Below, one piece after another: positions 35,644-47,041 of a DNA stretch of 64,000 nt. Each line of letters starts with the position of its first letter. The stretch's first letter is position 1. The notes below the pieces were generated by a model, which did not search any database, had not been told where the DNA came from, and saw nothing but the letters and a program-made list of their open reading frames with translations. The stretch lies in assembly GCA_027604705.1 (NCBI GenBank), contig JADHYV010000044.1, positions 124,001-188,000 of the forward strand. Reading direction: 5' to 3'. The translations under genes were made by a program, and so were the position numbers. This stretch comes from Allomyces arbusculus. Lineage: Eukaryota > Blastocladiomycota > Blastocladiomycetes > Blastocladiales > Blastocladiaceae.

Positions 35644-38288
35644 CTACTCGCCAGCCAGCATCGACAAGGCAACGTGCTCCGCGCCCACGACCTTCTCCAC
35701 GTCGGCCAGCAAACTCGCAAGTTCGTTGTGGACCTGGGCACCGGCATGCTCATCAGCAAACATCACTGCAGGCAGCCGCGCGGCATCGCGCTCTGTCGTC
35801 TTGGCCACCCACAATAAAGCCGTCCCGATCTTGCGTGCGTCCTTGGCCACATGGTCAATGCACTGGACGACCACATGAACCCGTTTCGTAACACGACGCA
35901 GCGGCCGGTCCAGATGCGGAATTGCACGCCAAATCGCGTTCTTTGGGCGGTACATGAGCGTTAGCACATCCTGTGGTTCTGACCGGAAGAGTCCGTCATG
36001 AACAAGATCAGCGGTAACGGTTTCGAGCGCAGGAAGTGTCGAGATGAGCTCAAGGAGGTGCGGGTGCATTACTGGCGCCGTGATGGAACGAATGGAGTCG
36101 CGGTACGGGATCGCACCGAGCGGCTTCGAAGCAATCTCAACACGGGGATCGGACAGAGCGAAAATGTCGACTTTGATGTGCTGCAGGTTGGGCAACTTGT
36201 GTGGCGGCGCACGTGAGAGAGACTCAATGGTCGCGATAGGCGCCACGAGTGTCGTGAGGGCTGCCAGAGTTGGAATCATGCCATCCGACCACGACATTGA
36301 AATGTTGGTGTGGAAGTGCAGTTTCGTCAAGCGTGGCAGAGCATCGAGTTTCGTCCCGTCGACATTGAGGCGGTTCTTGCCCCAAACGCTGTTGATGGTG
36401 ACGGATTCTAGCGTTGGCAAGTGCGGAATGACAGTCGTGCCGCCCTCAACCGTCATCATCACATCCGTGAGACTTGGCGCGCAAGCCGTGTCGGCAAAGT
36501 GATGGAAGATGTCTATTCCGTTAAACTCGGCGCGCGTCAGCTGTGGGAATGAGAGCGTCACGGGCAGCAACTGAGCGGTCGCGTTGCGCTCAAAGGCGCA
36601 GTTCAATTGAATCTCGGTAAGAGTCGGGCCAGCGGACGTGGCGAGGTTCAGCAGGCAAGTTTCGGTCATCGAAAGACCAGAGATGCCAGCGCATCGCAAG
36701 CCAGGTAAACGAGGCAGGTTCACAAGATGGTGCCCGTCCTCCTCGTCATCACAGGGTCGGCAAAGCAGCAAGGACGACAAGCACGGCATTGTGAAAGATC
36801 CAAGCACGGCACCCGAGGTCATAATTTTGAACACGGCTCCAGGCACTTTAAGATGGCGAAGAACAGGCCACAGCAATGGATCTGCATGGGGTTGACCCGC
36901 TTCATCGTCAGGTTTCGACGAGTCCAGTAGTTCCACACACGTGATTTCGAGACTCTGCAGCGTTGTTGCAAGGCCGTTGATGAAGTTGCGGAACAGAACA
37001 TCACACACGACGTTGCAATCGATGGTCAGCGTTTCAAGAACGGGAGAGAATATTGGGGACATTGTCATGCAACTTTCGTCCTCATTCACCGCATATTCGT
37101 CCTCCAGGAAAGTGAGGTGAAACTCGCGCAAGTTCAGCAGTGTCACAGTTTCGGATGACGAATCGATGTCACCATTGGGGAAGACGACATGAAGCACCGT
37201 TAGATTGGTCAATGCTGGCCTGGCGGGGGACATGAGAATGCCTGGCAGTTCCAAAGCCGAAACTTGAACAGCTAAGCTGCGGCGCCATTTGCGACCGGTC
37301 AAGTCGAGTACCTCCAAATTGGGAAATTGGGCAAGGACATGTGGAAACAGAATGGAAAAGAGACGCCGTTGGGCATGCTGAAAGATACTCTCTTGTTCCC
37401 ATTCATTCGGCTCCTTGTTCAAATGAAGTGAGCGGATGCTGGATGCAGGGACACGGAGAAAGCACTGCTGCTTGAAGGCCGCCACCTCAACGACAGTTTC
37501 AACGACGCTACTGGTTCCAGAACCATTGCTCGAACTGGGAGCGCCGTGGCAATCAGAGCAGTCCAACCCATCATTGTCCCTTGCGCTCTCCGCCCCCTTC
37601 GCCACGCCGCCAGATACAGCACAATCGCTCGCGTCATCTGCAAAGAGTTCGCGCTCCAGAGTGCTCTTGTTGCGCGACGGCCAGCCGAACGTCGTCTCGT
37701 AGTGGAGCTTGGCGGAGCGATCATTCCCGTCCCATCCCACGCTAAAGCAAAGGAGTCGGACACGACGAGAGTCATGCAGCGACACGCAACTATGTTCCTC
37801 AATCGAAAAGCTGGGTGCCAACAAGACACGATGAGCGGGACGTAATACGCCCAACTCGTGGGTCTTCCAGCTCCACGAGGGGTGTCGACCAGGTTTATCA
37901 AAGTCGACACTCGTCCGCAGTGGGCGCACCGTCAAGTCCAGGGGCTCGTCACGTTCAGTCGGCCGTGTTACGTGGAGCGTCAACTCGAGATGGCACTTCA
38001 GTAGCGGTTCGACAACGTGGTACCAAGCTCGACACGTCGGAGCGAGAGCAGCGAGCGCGTCGCGTCAGCATCGATGGGCAAGTACACGCCAGACCGCAAC
38101 TGGTCGACACTGCTTAGAGCAATCAGACGCGCAATGAATGTCATGAGCTCGACAGGAAGACCATCGAGAGTCGCGTGCATTGTGCGAGAAGACATCGTCG
38201 GCAAGCGCGAAGCATCAGCACCGGGACTTGTGGCAGCGCTCGGGTCCATGGAATAAGACGACAACTGGAGCTCGGAGGTTACGTCCAT
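35644..38288 (-). pseudogene. F-box/LRR protein, nearly whole but frameshifted
   Basis: Paralogue of the intact gene at 41072-43516. The N-terminal part (38288 to about 38030) encodes the F-box (LDGLPVELMTFIARLIALSS) and SLLSLRR. The frame then changes near 38025. Compared with the intact paralogue (SLRGASRTWFHVVDP) the local alignment suggests a 4-base loss, after which AWYHVVEPLLKCHLELTLHV continues in another frame. From 37983 to 35644 the second frame is open for 779 residues of LRR sequence, with LAQFPNLEVLDLTGRKWRRS and the family C-terminus LASLLADVEKVV. Unless the shift is a sequencing error or is bypassed, this is a recent pseudogene or makes a headless LRR protein. Confidence 0.72.
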
Positions 38289-38499
38289 TGCGGGAATTAA
38301 CGCGACAATTATCGATCGTTTTCTTGCGGGCAGTTGCATGGGAACGAGAGAAGGTATTCCTGGTGATTTTGCATGTTGTGGCGGCACGCCGGCTCTGTGG
38401 TGTGTCTGTTAGTTCAACACTTACAGCTGCGAGCCGCAACCCTCCCGTTGAGACGTTGAACAAACAAGAAATTGGAGAGCAGGAACAGCCACTTCCCAA

Positions 38500-39410
38500 C
38501 TCACCTCGACGAGCTTTCCTCCTCCCTTGCAGAGACTCGCCTGCAGAGACTCACCTGCAGAAAGGATCCAATGCTGTTTTCCTTCCGTACATCAATCGCA
38601 TGGATGCTGAAGGCAATCTCGTGCTCCCATTCATTCGGCCTCTTGTTTACATGAAGTGAGCGGATGTTGGATGCAGGGACACACAGAAAAAAATCGCTGC
38701 TTGAAGGCCGCCACCTCAATGGCAGTTTCGATAACACAGCCGGTTCCAGAACCGTCCGAGCTGGGATTCCCATGGCAATCAGAGAGGTTCGAACCGTGAG
38801 GTGACGCACAGTGGCCATTCAGACGAAACATTTCGTGTGTCTGCCTCGTTGTCCACTTTAAACACTGGAGTCAGGTCGACACACCACACCTCAAGATTTT
38901 CCAGCTTCGGCGCGAGTTGGTTGATGAAGTTCGGGAAAATGCTCTCGTGGACAATGTCGAAGTCGATACGTAGACCTTGTAGCGCGGCGCAAGAATCGGT
39001 GACATTTCGATGCCATTCTCGTCCAGGTGAATGTCAATTTCACTAACAAATGTGAGGTTTAGTTCGGAGGGATGGTGCAACGTTACCGTCTATGTCGACA
39101 GGTCAATCCAGCCATCAGGAAGGGCGAGATGGAGCACAATCATGTTGAGCAAGACGGGCGGTAATATCGACGGGATAGCTGCGATATGTTTGCTCTCCCG
39201 TCAAGTTGAGCGCCTTCAAGTTTGGGACATAGACGAGCACGAGGGGGAGAAGCACAGAGAAATGACGCAAATCGCCGATATCGGTGTCGTTCTTCACCTC
39301 CCATTCGTCCGACTCCTTTGTCAAATGCAACGAGTGATCTTGCCAGTAGGAACACGCAGAAAGCGTTTCTGATTGAAGTCTGGGACATCAGTGAACGTTC
39401 CAATCAGGTT
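38500..39410 (-). pseudogene. Fragments of an F-box/LRR copy, middle part
   Basis: Minus-strand pieces in different frames match the middle of the two longer paralogues. LHLTKESDEWEVKND and YVPNLKALNLTGEQTYRS lie at about 39320-39190, SELNLTFVSEIDIHLDENG at about 39070-39010, and SDGSGTGCVIETAIEVAAFK with ASNIRSLHVNKRPNEWEHE at about 38780-38610. The last pieces belong upstream of the first ones in the parent protein, so at least two partial copies or a rearrangement are present. Confidence 0.65.
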
Positions 39411-39568
39411 GCTGGGATCAGGACCAAGAATCTCTTGAGAATGTCATGGCGTCCAACTCGTTGCCGGTCCCGTCGCTGTTGTTTAGTCACACTAAGCCTC
39501 TGGGCAGAATCAGGCGTTGAGCACGAAGCATCCATTGAATTTCGAGGGCGACATTTCAGATCACATCG

Positions 39569-40660
39569 TCAAAACAAGGTGCTCCGCAATACCAACCTTT
39601 CCACCTCCGCCAGCAAGCCCGCGAGGTCGCCGTTATTCGCGCTCGCATGGTCGCCGGCAATGATCACCGCAGACAATAACTGTTGCTCGTGCATCTGCGA
39701 ATTGGCCAGCCACACCAAAACGGTGGCAATTTCGGGCACTGCCGTTACCACGTCGCCCACTTCCTGCACAATCACATGGACCTGTGCCGCGATGCGACTC
39801 TTCGGAGAACTCACTTGCAGGAGCGTGGGCCAAAAGACGATTGCCGGGCGATATGTGAGCGTCAGCACATCCAGCAGGGCCGATTCTGTGCTACCATCAT
39901 GCGCCGTGTCCAAATTCACAGTTCTGAGCGGAAGCAGTCGCGCGAGCGTTTCCAAAAGGCGCGGATGCAGTGTGGCGCCGAGATGCAGCAGAGAAACGGG
40001 CGAACGGGGTGGTGCGAAGCGGCACATCCGACCGTGCGGACAAGCTGATGGCCTCCATGTCTTGCATATTCGGCTGTGTGTGAGGAAGCGTAAGCGCACG
40101 GATTGTTTCGACGGGTGCCGCAAGCGTTGTGAGCATCTCGAAGCAGGAACGGCACCACCGACCCATCCCACGCCCGTGTGAAGCCGCATGGCTGCCAGGT
40201 GTGGCCGAGCATCAAGCGTTGCGCCATCAACAGGTGGAAAAGACTTGTCGAGGTAGCCGAGATTTGTGCACAAGTGCTCGAGATGACGAACTCTAGCTTC
40301 AAGGTGGCCATTTCGAGTCGTTCGGGTCTTTCGGATTGTTGACATCAGCAAGAAGGACGGCCATTCGCCAAGACGTGGCAGTGGCTGACGTGCGTTTCAG
40401 AACGAAGTCGGCATGGAGCTGCCTCACGATGCGGTCAATGAGACACTCCCATGGCTTGTCGATGGAGGCAAGGAAGCGAAGAGAGCGCGCCTCGATGCCG
40501 TAAACGTGCAGACAGTGGCGGCCGTCAGGTCCGCTCGCCATAATCCAGCGAATAATCATTTCGCGCAGCTCGGTCGGGAGGTTGATGCGTTAGATGGTGT
40601 GAGTGAGAAATGGAGGCTTGAGCGACCGCATTAGTACTCGCGCCTGCGCTCTTGCCGGAC
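39569..40660 (-). pseudogene. Decayed F-box/LRR copy, F-box joined to C-terminal part
   Basis: From about 40600 to 40390 an F-box-like stretch (LPTELREMIIRWIMASGPD, then LASIDKPWECLIDRIVRQL) is read on the minus strand. It runs into sequence from the end of the family (40351-39569): LHTGVGWVGGAVP, LDVLTLTYRPAIVFWPTL, then the C-terminal NNGDLAGLLAEVERLVL. The large LRR middle is missing, so this is a deletion derivative with additional frame changes. The F-box type differs from that of the intact neighbour and matches the small fragment at 43.7-43.9 kb. Confidence 0.6.
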
Positions 40661-41071
40661 GTGTTCGTGTCGTACAGGATCATGGTGCAAGACCTTGGCG
40701 TGAGAGTTGCAGGAAGTGAGCAGTACGCGGTGAGATCGAGGAGCAGCTGGCGCGATGCAGTGACGTCCGCTGTGATGACGAGGAAAGGTAGTGCATGTGT
40801 GATCAGTCGGAAAATTGCGAGGCATGGACAAGAGACCTGCTTCCAGCGCCGTCTGCAAGCGTACTTCTCAAATTCAAGCAACTTGCGGACAAGGTCTCCC
40901 ACGCAGCGCGAAAACGAAACGACAAGGGTAACACAGGCTCAGAGTCGTTCATCAGAAATACCAGCTCTCATTTTGTGGCGAACGATATTTAATGTTGTAA
41001 ACGAACAAAGAACCCCTTCGTCAACTGATACATCAATGCGGGTTACGGTGACAGAAACCCGTCTTCCACAC

Positions 41072-43516
41072 CTACTCCTTGAACGACATCGACAACCTCA
41101 CGTGCTCCATGATACCAGCTTTCTCCATCCCGACGAGCAAGCCCGCGATCTCGGCGCGAGTTTGTTCGTCCGCATGGTCGTCGGCAACAATGTCGACGGG
41201 CAATCGCGATACATTCGGGTGCGTAGTTTCGGCCAGCCACCCAAAAACAGCGGCCATCTTCCGCACGGCCACGCTCACCTGGCCGACTTGCAGTACGCGT
41301 ACACGAACCCGTGACGTGAATCGGTTCCTTGGCCGGTGCATTCGAGGCAGAGCGCGCCAGACCGCGTTCTTCGGGCGGTACGTGAGCGTCAGCACGTCCA
41401 ATGGGGTCGGACTGCCGCTGTCATCATACACCATCTCCGCAGTTACGGTGCGCAGCGCAGGAAGCTGTGTGAGAATTTCGAGCAAGCGTGGGTGCAGCGC
41501 CGGCGCCGAAATGCGATGGAGAGATGGGCGGATAGGAACGGCGCAAAGCGGTGGTGGCGCTACACCCGACATTGCAGACGGGTCCACGACCTCGACGCAC
41601 TGCAGGTTCGGCAGCGTCGTGGAAGCCCGCTTAGCAACCGTGTGAATGTACGTGACAGGCGCAACAAGCGTCGTGACCGCCTCGAGCATGGGAACGGCCC
41701 CACCAACCCATTCAACGGGCGTGTGAAGCCGCAGGGACGCTAAATGCGACAACTTATCCAGAATGACGCCGCACATAGGCGAAGGAGGGGCGGGGTGGTC
41801 GCGCCACATGGAATCGATGGTGACGGACTCGAGAGTCGGCCAGTCGGGGATGGCAATCGGGTGCCCAGTGGAACTGATCCGCAGGTCTACGAGACTTGGC
41901 ATCTTCACCCACGAAATAAACAGCGGAAGGACCCGCATATCAAACGCAGCGTGGGTCAGTACTGGGAACGCAACAGCGATGTCTGGCGCAATTTCAAGTG
42001 GTTCTATTCCATAATCGCTACGGATTTCCAGAGAAGTCAAGGTTGGACCAGCCGACGCAGCAAGCTCGGCAAGGGACCGATCGCACAGGTCGAGGTCATC
42101 AATCACGACGCGCTGCAGGCCCGGGAGAGCCGGGAAAGAGGCAAGAACCATGTGCCCGTCATCATCATTGACCGGCTGCCGAAGCCGCAAAGTGTGCAAG
42201 TGCGGCATTGGGATGCTCAGTCCAGGCGCGCGGCGTGCCGTTATGAGACCGAGCGCGGCAGCAGGTACATCGAGGAAACGGAGAGCTGGCCACTCGGTCG
42301 GTCGACCCAACGGCACCACGCTGCTGTCCGTTTCACCGTCCAAGTCGACCGCTGCATGCAGAACAACACACCACATCTCAAGTGCTTGCAGCGTCGGTGC
42401 AAGCGGGTAGATGAAATTGGGGAAAATGCATTCGTGAATCGCGAAATAATCGATGCGTAACGTTTCCAGTGTTGGCGCAAGAACGGGTGACATCTGAATG
42501 CCAGTCTCATCTGGGGGTCCTACAAAGACAAGGTGCAGTTCACGCAGATGTGGTAAAGTCACGGTCGGAATTGACGATCTGATCCCACCATCAGGTAGGG
42601 CGAGGTGGAGGACGGTCAAGAATGGCTCCGAGAGCGACTTGAAAGTACTGGGCACGTCCGCGGCCGAAATGTCGACAGGAAAGTGGCCATGCCTGTTGCG
42701 GCCAGACAAGTCGAGCACCCGAAGGTTTGGGAACTGGGCGAGTACGTGAGGAAGAATTGCCGAGAAGAGGCGCCGGTCGCGTTGGAAGACATCACTCTGC
42801 CACTCGCCGAGCTCCTGAATCAAGTGCATCGAGCATATCTTGGTGGCAGAAAGGAGGAAGCAGCCGTGTTTGAAGGCCGGAACCTCGATAAAAGTTTCAA
42901 TTGCGCCGTTGGATTCAGAGTCATGGCACCTGGGGGGAGGGCCACGGCGATCAGAGTTGCCGCGAAGCAGTCGGACATGACAAGTTTCTTGCGGCGACAC
43001 GTGCAACTGCTCCCTAACCAAGAAATTGGGCGCCCACAGCACTTGCTCGGGTTCGCAGGGCCCAATCAAATCGTGAGCCATCGAGCTGCACAAGGGTCCT
43101 ATCTTCACACCTCTCGAGTCGAAGCGGAATCGGGACGCGCCTACAATCAAATCCGGAGGCTCATCGCGATTTACCGATCGCTCCACTCGGAGTGTCACCT
43201 CGAGGTGACACGCGAGCATTGGATCGACAACGTGAAACCAAGTGCGAGAAGCGCCGCGCAGCGAGAGCAGCGTGCGTGTTGTGACAGCATTGGCGGGCAA
43301 GTACACGGCAAACTGCAGCTGGTCGGCCGCGCTTGCTGCAATCCAGTTAGCAATAGTTGTCATGAGCTCGATAGGAAGATCGTTTATCGTTGCTTTTACG
43401 CCGAGAGAGGACATTGCCGTCAAAAGAGGATCATCGTGGCCGCCATCCATGCTGCGGGCAGCAGCAGCAGGCGAGTTCGAGAGTGCCGGAAAATTCAATC
43501 TGGTAGCCAATTCCAT
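41072..43516 (-). CDS. F-box and leucine-rich-repeat protein, intact
   Basis: An uninterrupted frame of 814 residues and the best-preserved member of the local family. Residues 41-110 form an F-box-like head (INDLPIELMTTIANWIAAS, then LLSLRGASRTWFHVVDPML). About residues 250-790 consist of degenerate LRRs, for example FPNLRVLDLSGRNRH, LPHLRELHLVF, LAPTLETLRID, MPHLHTLRLRQP, and WPTLESVTIDSMW. The C-terminus ends EIAGLLVGMEKAGIMEHVRL. F-box proteins of this layout usually recruit substrates to SCF ubiquitin ligases through Skp1; that role is inferred here. No intron is needed. Close paralogues, mostly broken, flank it on both sides. Confidence 0.82.
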   Translation of the reverse strand: MELATRLNFPALSNSPAAAARSMDGGHDDPLLTAMSSLGVKATINDLPIELMTTIANWIAASAADQLQFAVYLPANAVTTRTLLSLRGASRTWFHVVDPMLACHLEVTLRVERSVNRDEPPDLIVGASRFRFDSRGVKIGPLCSSMAHDLIGPCEPEQVLWAPNFLVREQLHVSPQETCHVRLLRGNSDRRGPPPRCHDSESNGAIETFIEVPAFKHGCFLLSATKICSMHLIQELGEWQSDVFQRDRRLFSAILPHVLAQFPNLRVLDLSGRNRHGHFPVDISAADVPSTFKSLSEPFLTVLHLALPDGGIRSSIPTVTLPHLRELHLVFVGPPDETGIQMSPVLAPTLETLRIDYFAIHECIFPNFIYPLAPTLQALEMWCVVLHAAVDLDGETDSSVVPLGRPTEWPALRFLDVPAAALGLITARRAPGLSIPMPHLHTLRLRQPVNDDDGHMVLASFPALPGLQRVVIDDLDLCDRSLAELAASAGPTLTSLEIRSDYGIEPLEIAPDIAVAFPVLTHAAFDMRVLPLFISWVKMPSLVDLRISSTGHPIAIPDWPTLESVTIDSMWRDHPAPPSPMCGVILDKLSHLASLRLHTPVEWVGGAVPMLEAVTTLVAPVTYIHTVAKRASTTLPNLQCVEVVDPSAMSGVAPPPLCAVPIRPSLHRISAPALHPRLLEILTQLPALRTVTAEMVYDDSGSPTPLDVLTLTYRPKNAVWRALPRMHRPRNRFTSRVRVRVLQVGQVSVAVRKMAAVFGWLAETTHPNVSRLPVDIVADDHADEQTRAEIAGLLVGMEKAGIMEHVRLSMSFKE

Positions 43517-43669
43517 GGCAGCCGTGGTAATACTGGCTTGGTAACTGTTGTTTGCGGGCAGTCGGCTGGGAAAAAAAGCGGCTGTTCTTGGTAAAAATGC
43601 AGGTCAATGGGAAAGGTGAAACGGCGAAAGCAACAAACGCATGAAGCTCATAAAGCAAGCAGGAACGCG

Positions 43670-43892
43670 CGTTCTTGTATCAGAAAAGTCCAACGTCCAT
43701 GTGGCAGATCGAGACTGTGAGTGGCATGCGCTCCAGGACAACAATAACTTTAAGATGAAGCCTTCTCGCGGCACAATCAGCGAGGGGCTCCCACGACTTG
43801 TCCACCCGCGCCGGAGCACGAAGAGAACGCGCCGCAACAGAGTTGGCGTGAAGACAGTAATTGCAATGGAGCCCAATCTCCGCGTCTTTCAT
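43670..43892 (-). pseudogene. F-box fragment
   Basis: Minus-strand piece upstream of the intact F-box/LRR gene. ARSLRAPARVDKSWEPLAD matches ARSLRFLASIDKPWECLID of the decayed copy at 40.4 kb. No LRR part follows in the same frame. It is probably the leftover head of another copy. Confidence 0.55.
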
Positions 43893-44580
43893 TATGGACC
43901 ACGAATAGCTGAAGAAGAAGAGATTGTTGCTGTGCTTCCTGCGCGCACACTAAATCTGACCACGCTGGTCATGGACATGAGATCAGTACCGTTCCGGTTT
44001 GCGGACTGGGCGGAGCTGCTGCACAACGTATTTGTGGGGCTTCGCTCGTGGACAACGTTGGGTTGCTGTTTCCCGACCGTTCAGTCTGTGCGCGCGTTGG
44101 TGGTGAAGCTTGGCCGACTTTCCCACCTGGCGCAGCTGGTCACTACAAAGTTCTTTGTTGGCTTCGAATGGGGTGCCGCTGGTCCGTGGACTGGGATTGG
44201 GTGAACACGCCTGGCGTCGTGGTGATGGCGCCAAGTGAGGCGATGCCCACGCTCATGGCCAGCCTTCCGCATGGGCTCCTGCATTTGCGCTTAATGACGA
44301 CGAGGACGGCCAGGTTTGCAGTCTTTCGGAGGAGGGAGCTCGAAACCTGCCTGCACACGGCCCACCACACCTCGATTCGCTGCGAGTTACCATGACACCC
44401 GAAGCGGCCTGCGCTTTGATTTCGGCTCTGCCCACGACGCTGCGCCTAAGTAATGCCTCTATTTCGGTAGTCAAGTTCCAGAGGGAACGCTGGCGCAGTC
44501 ATGTGAAGTGATGTTGGCGTGGGATATCATTTGTGACACAAAGTGGGCAGTGCATGTGATGCAAAATCAATCTCGCCGGA
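43865..44580 (+). pseudogene. LRR relic, subfamily with AWDxIC C-terminus
   Basis: Plus-strand LRR-like sequence begins MEPNLRVFHYGPRIAEEEEI. LVVKLGRLSHLAQLVTTKF matches LIATLGRLAHLTRLAALEC of the copy at 45-46.5 kb. Near 44370 LDSLRVTMTPEAACALISAL matches LESLRVYMTPEAADTLVLAL at 50.2 kb. A C-terminal EVMLAWDIICDT piece follows in another frame near 44508-44545. At least one frame change separates the parts. Confidence 0.6.
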
Positions 44581-45050
44581 GGTCATTGCTTTTGGTCTTG
44601 CGCAAACAAAATCGATGATATCGTCACCGCTTACTCTAATTTGCTTGAGCGCAATAGGCACCATCAACTCCCTGCCCGCTTGGTTGGCGTGTCACTCGTG
44701 GAGAAGCGGTGGGAGTGTTATCGCTGTGGTGAGAAAGAACGCAATGCCTTCGCACGACATTTCTTGCTTCGACCCACAGAAGGCCATGTGCAATCAGTGT
44801 GCAGCAGTTGGTATGCGGACGCAAAAGGCGCAGGATCATTTCAGGCACAACTGAGGAGGCCTGGCTTCCATATGTCATGTTTACTTGCCGAGTCGTGCTT
44901 GGCGCACTTGTCTTCTGAGCAAGGAAATCGTGCCATCATTCACCAGCTTGACAAGTTTGCACACATTCACCTTGACACTTCGTCTCGTCCATTCTGTCCA
45001 TACTCCTAACTCGTGGCAATCCCTTCTGCAATTTTCTTCAAGCTCATGAT
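44581..45050. other. Spacer between LRR relics
   Basis: An open frame 44543-44854 (plus) overlaps it but has no recognisable domain. Nothing else is seen. Confidence 0.35.
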
Positions 45051-46483
45051 GGCAACGACCATGTCTTCACGATCTGCCTCGCCGCTTGCTCCGATGGAAC
45101 ATTGCCTATGATTTGGTCCGCGCGCTGGCCGAGCAGATCCTCGACAATGCACGAGAAGAAGACACGGACCATAAATCTGCACTTTGCTCGTTCTCGCTCG
45201 CGCGTCGCCGCGCTTGTACGCGCCCATTGTTGGCGTGGTGTTGCTCACAGCGCCACCACCTGGCCCATGGCTTCTGATGGCACCCAATGCGGACCGCACC
45301 ATGTACTCGGTGAGTGACCGCAAGTCAAAGATTCCTCTCTCATTCCATGAGATTCGTGCTCAAATCGCGGCGGGCTTTGGCGTCATCGTTCACCGGTCGT
45401 GTTTGGTTTTTGAGGCACTGTATGGTGACACTGGTGGCTAGTCTTCATAGGCTCTCGAAATTCGTCTCTGTCATGGACTTGCGAGTGGACAAATTCGTAT
45501 GGATGAGTCCTTGGATCGACGCCGCGATATCGAGGAACCGCGGTTGTGATTCTCATCTTGGGCACGTCCTGCCGAATGGGGCCCATCGCGTCTCGTCGCA
45601 GCCACTGAATCCAGTTGCACCTCGGCACATCAAACTGTTGGGCGGGCACCCCGTGCAATTGCCGTCTAATCTGGGTCTCACTCATGCTGGGCATCACGAC
45701 GCGTGCTGAACTTCTGCGTCACTTGCCGCCCGTTCTTTGCCGTCTCACCCTCAGTGCGGGTCTCGATAAAGCGGCAGCCGAGGCTCTGACCACGGCTTTA
45801 CTGTCGGATCCTCGTCTCTTCCACTTTACCGCCCCCCCATACGTTTCGCGAGAAAATTGTTATTCCAGCTCAGCTCTTCTAGCCGGCGCGTCAGCCCTAA
45901 CGACGCTGACCATGAATATGACGTCGTGCAACGACAATTTTCGGCAAAGCGAGAAGCTCCTTGCTCAAATTACTGATAGGTTATGCTCGTGGACCATGAA
46001 ATACTGTCGTTTTTCCACTGTGCGTTACATGAATGCTCTGATCGCGACGCTTGGTCGACTTGCTCACTTGACACGACTGGCTGCCTTAGAATGCACGCTC
46101 GGCTGCGAAGAGGACCTTGCGGCATGCATAGTACGACTGGATTGAAACAACCAATAACGAGCGAATGGATCCGACCGACGCGGGAAGCAGTTTCATTGTC
46201 AGCCTACCATCGAGGCTTCGGCACTTTCGTCTCGAGGACTGGGACGGCATCTCCACGTATAGCGTATGGAGCGGCCTGTCTTGGCTGTGCATATTCCACC
46301 ACACTTCGGATCAACTTGACACCTGAGGCCATTTGTAATCTTGTCCCTGTGTTGCCCTTGATGCTGCGTCGCCTGCATGTCTCGATGTTTGAAGATGAGA
46401 TGACCGAGGATATGAAGGACCAAAGTCGCGCCGTGGTGTCAGCATGGGACCACATTTGCGAATTTACAAGGTGGGAATTGTAA
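45051..46483 (+). pseudogene. F-box/LRR copy of the AWDxIC subfamily, probably broken
   Basis: The head near 45080-45330 resembles that of the 49-kb copy: PPPGPWLLMAPNAD here and PLPGPWLLLADDS there. LRR sequence is open at 45615-46145 (LPPVLCRLTLSAGLDKAAAE, ALTTLTMNMTSCNDN, LIATLGRLAHLTRLAALEC). The end of the family is intact in the frame closing at 46483: LTPEAICNLVPVLPLMLRRL, then AVVSAWDHICEFTRW. The parts lie in three frames. Some changes could be short introns, but no standard donor-acceptor pairs were found for all of them. Confidence 0.5.
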
Positions 46484-47041
46484 CCGCAACTTCAATTCGT
46501 GCCTAGCGTTGTACACCTTTTTTTACGTGACTGGTATAGCATTTCATTGCTCAGTTACTGGCGCACGTTACAGACACAATGCGGCGAGCAACGTTGCAAG
46601 GCGAACACAGCGCCGGTGAACGACACAGGCAGGTGGTGGTGAGAAACGGCCAGCGCACACGTGGACAGCACGGTTGTCCCGCACCACCATCATCTGCCGC
46701 TTTCGCCACCATCGCTGGCACTCCCTGCCTGCACCCGAACCGAGCAACAGTCAATGTCAACCAACACAGCAATCCGCACCAGCGTGGCCACTGGCCAAGC
46801 GTATTTGTGCCGCCGGCACAGTTCCGCCATCCACCGCGATATCGCCGACCTGCATCATACTTCACCCAGCTTTTATGTCAACCGCAAGTCATGTTGCCGC
46901 CTGCACCAGCACTGGTTGCCTGACGGACTCTCCCAGCTCCGGTCATCAGCACCTGCAACGGTCCGGCCGCAGTCTTGACCCTGTTCTTCTCCCAGTCGTT
47001 TGTTTCGCTGCATCATCTCGCCCGTCGCCGCCCACGCTGCC
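46484..47041. promoter_or_regulatory. Upstream region of the LCB kinase gene
   Basis: No gene is supported. The last 60 bases before the ATG at 47042 are pyrimidine-rich (CTTCTCCCAGTCGTTTGTTT), as in other leaders of this window. Confidence 0.35.

Noticed and set aside
38780-38800. GGTTCGAACC box suggesting a tRNA T-arm
   Set aside because: It lies inside an F-box/LRR relic whose paralogues carry related coding sequence, and no cloverleaf can be drawn around it.
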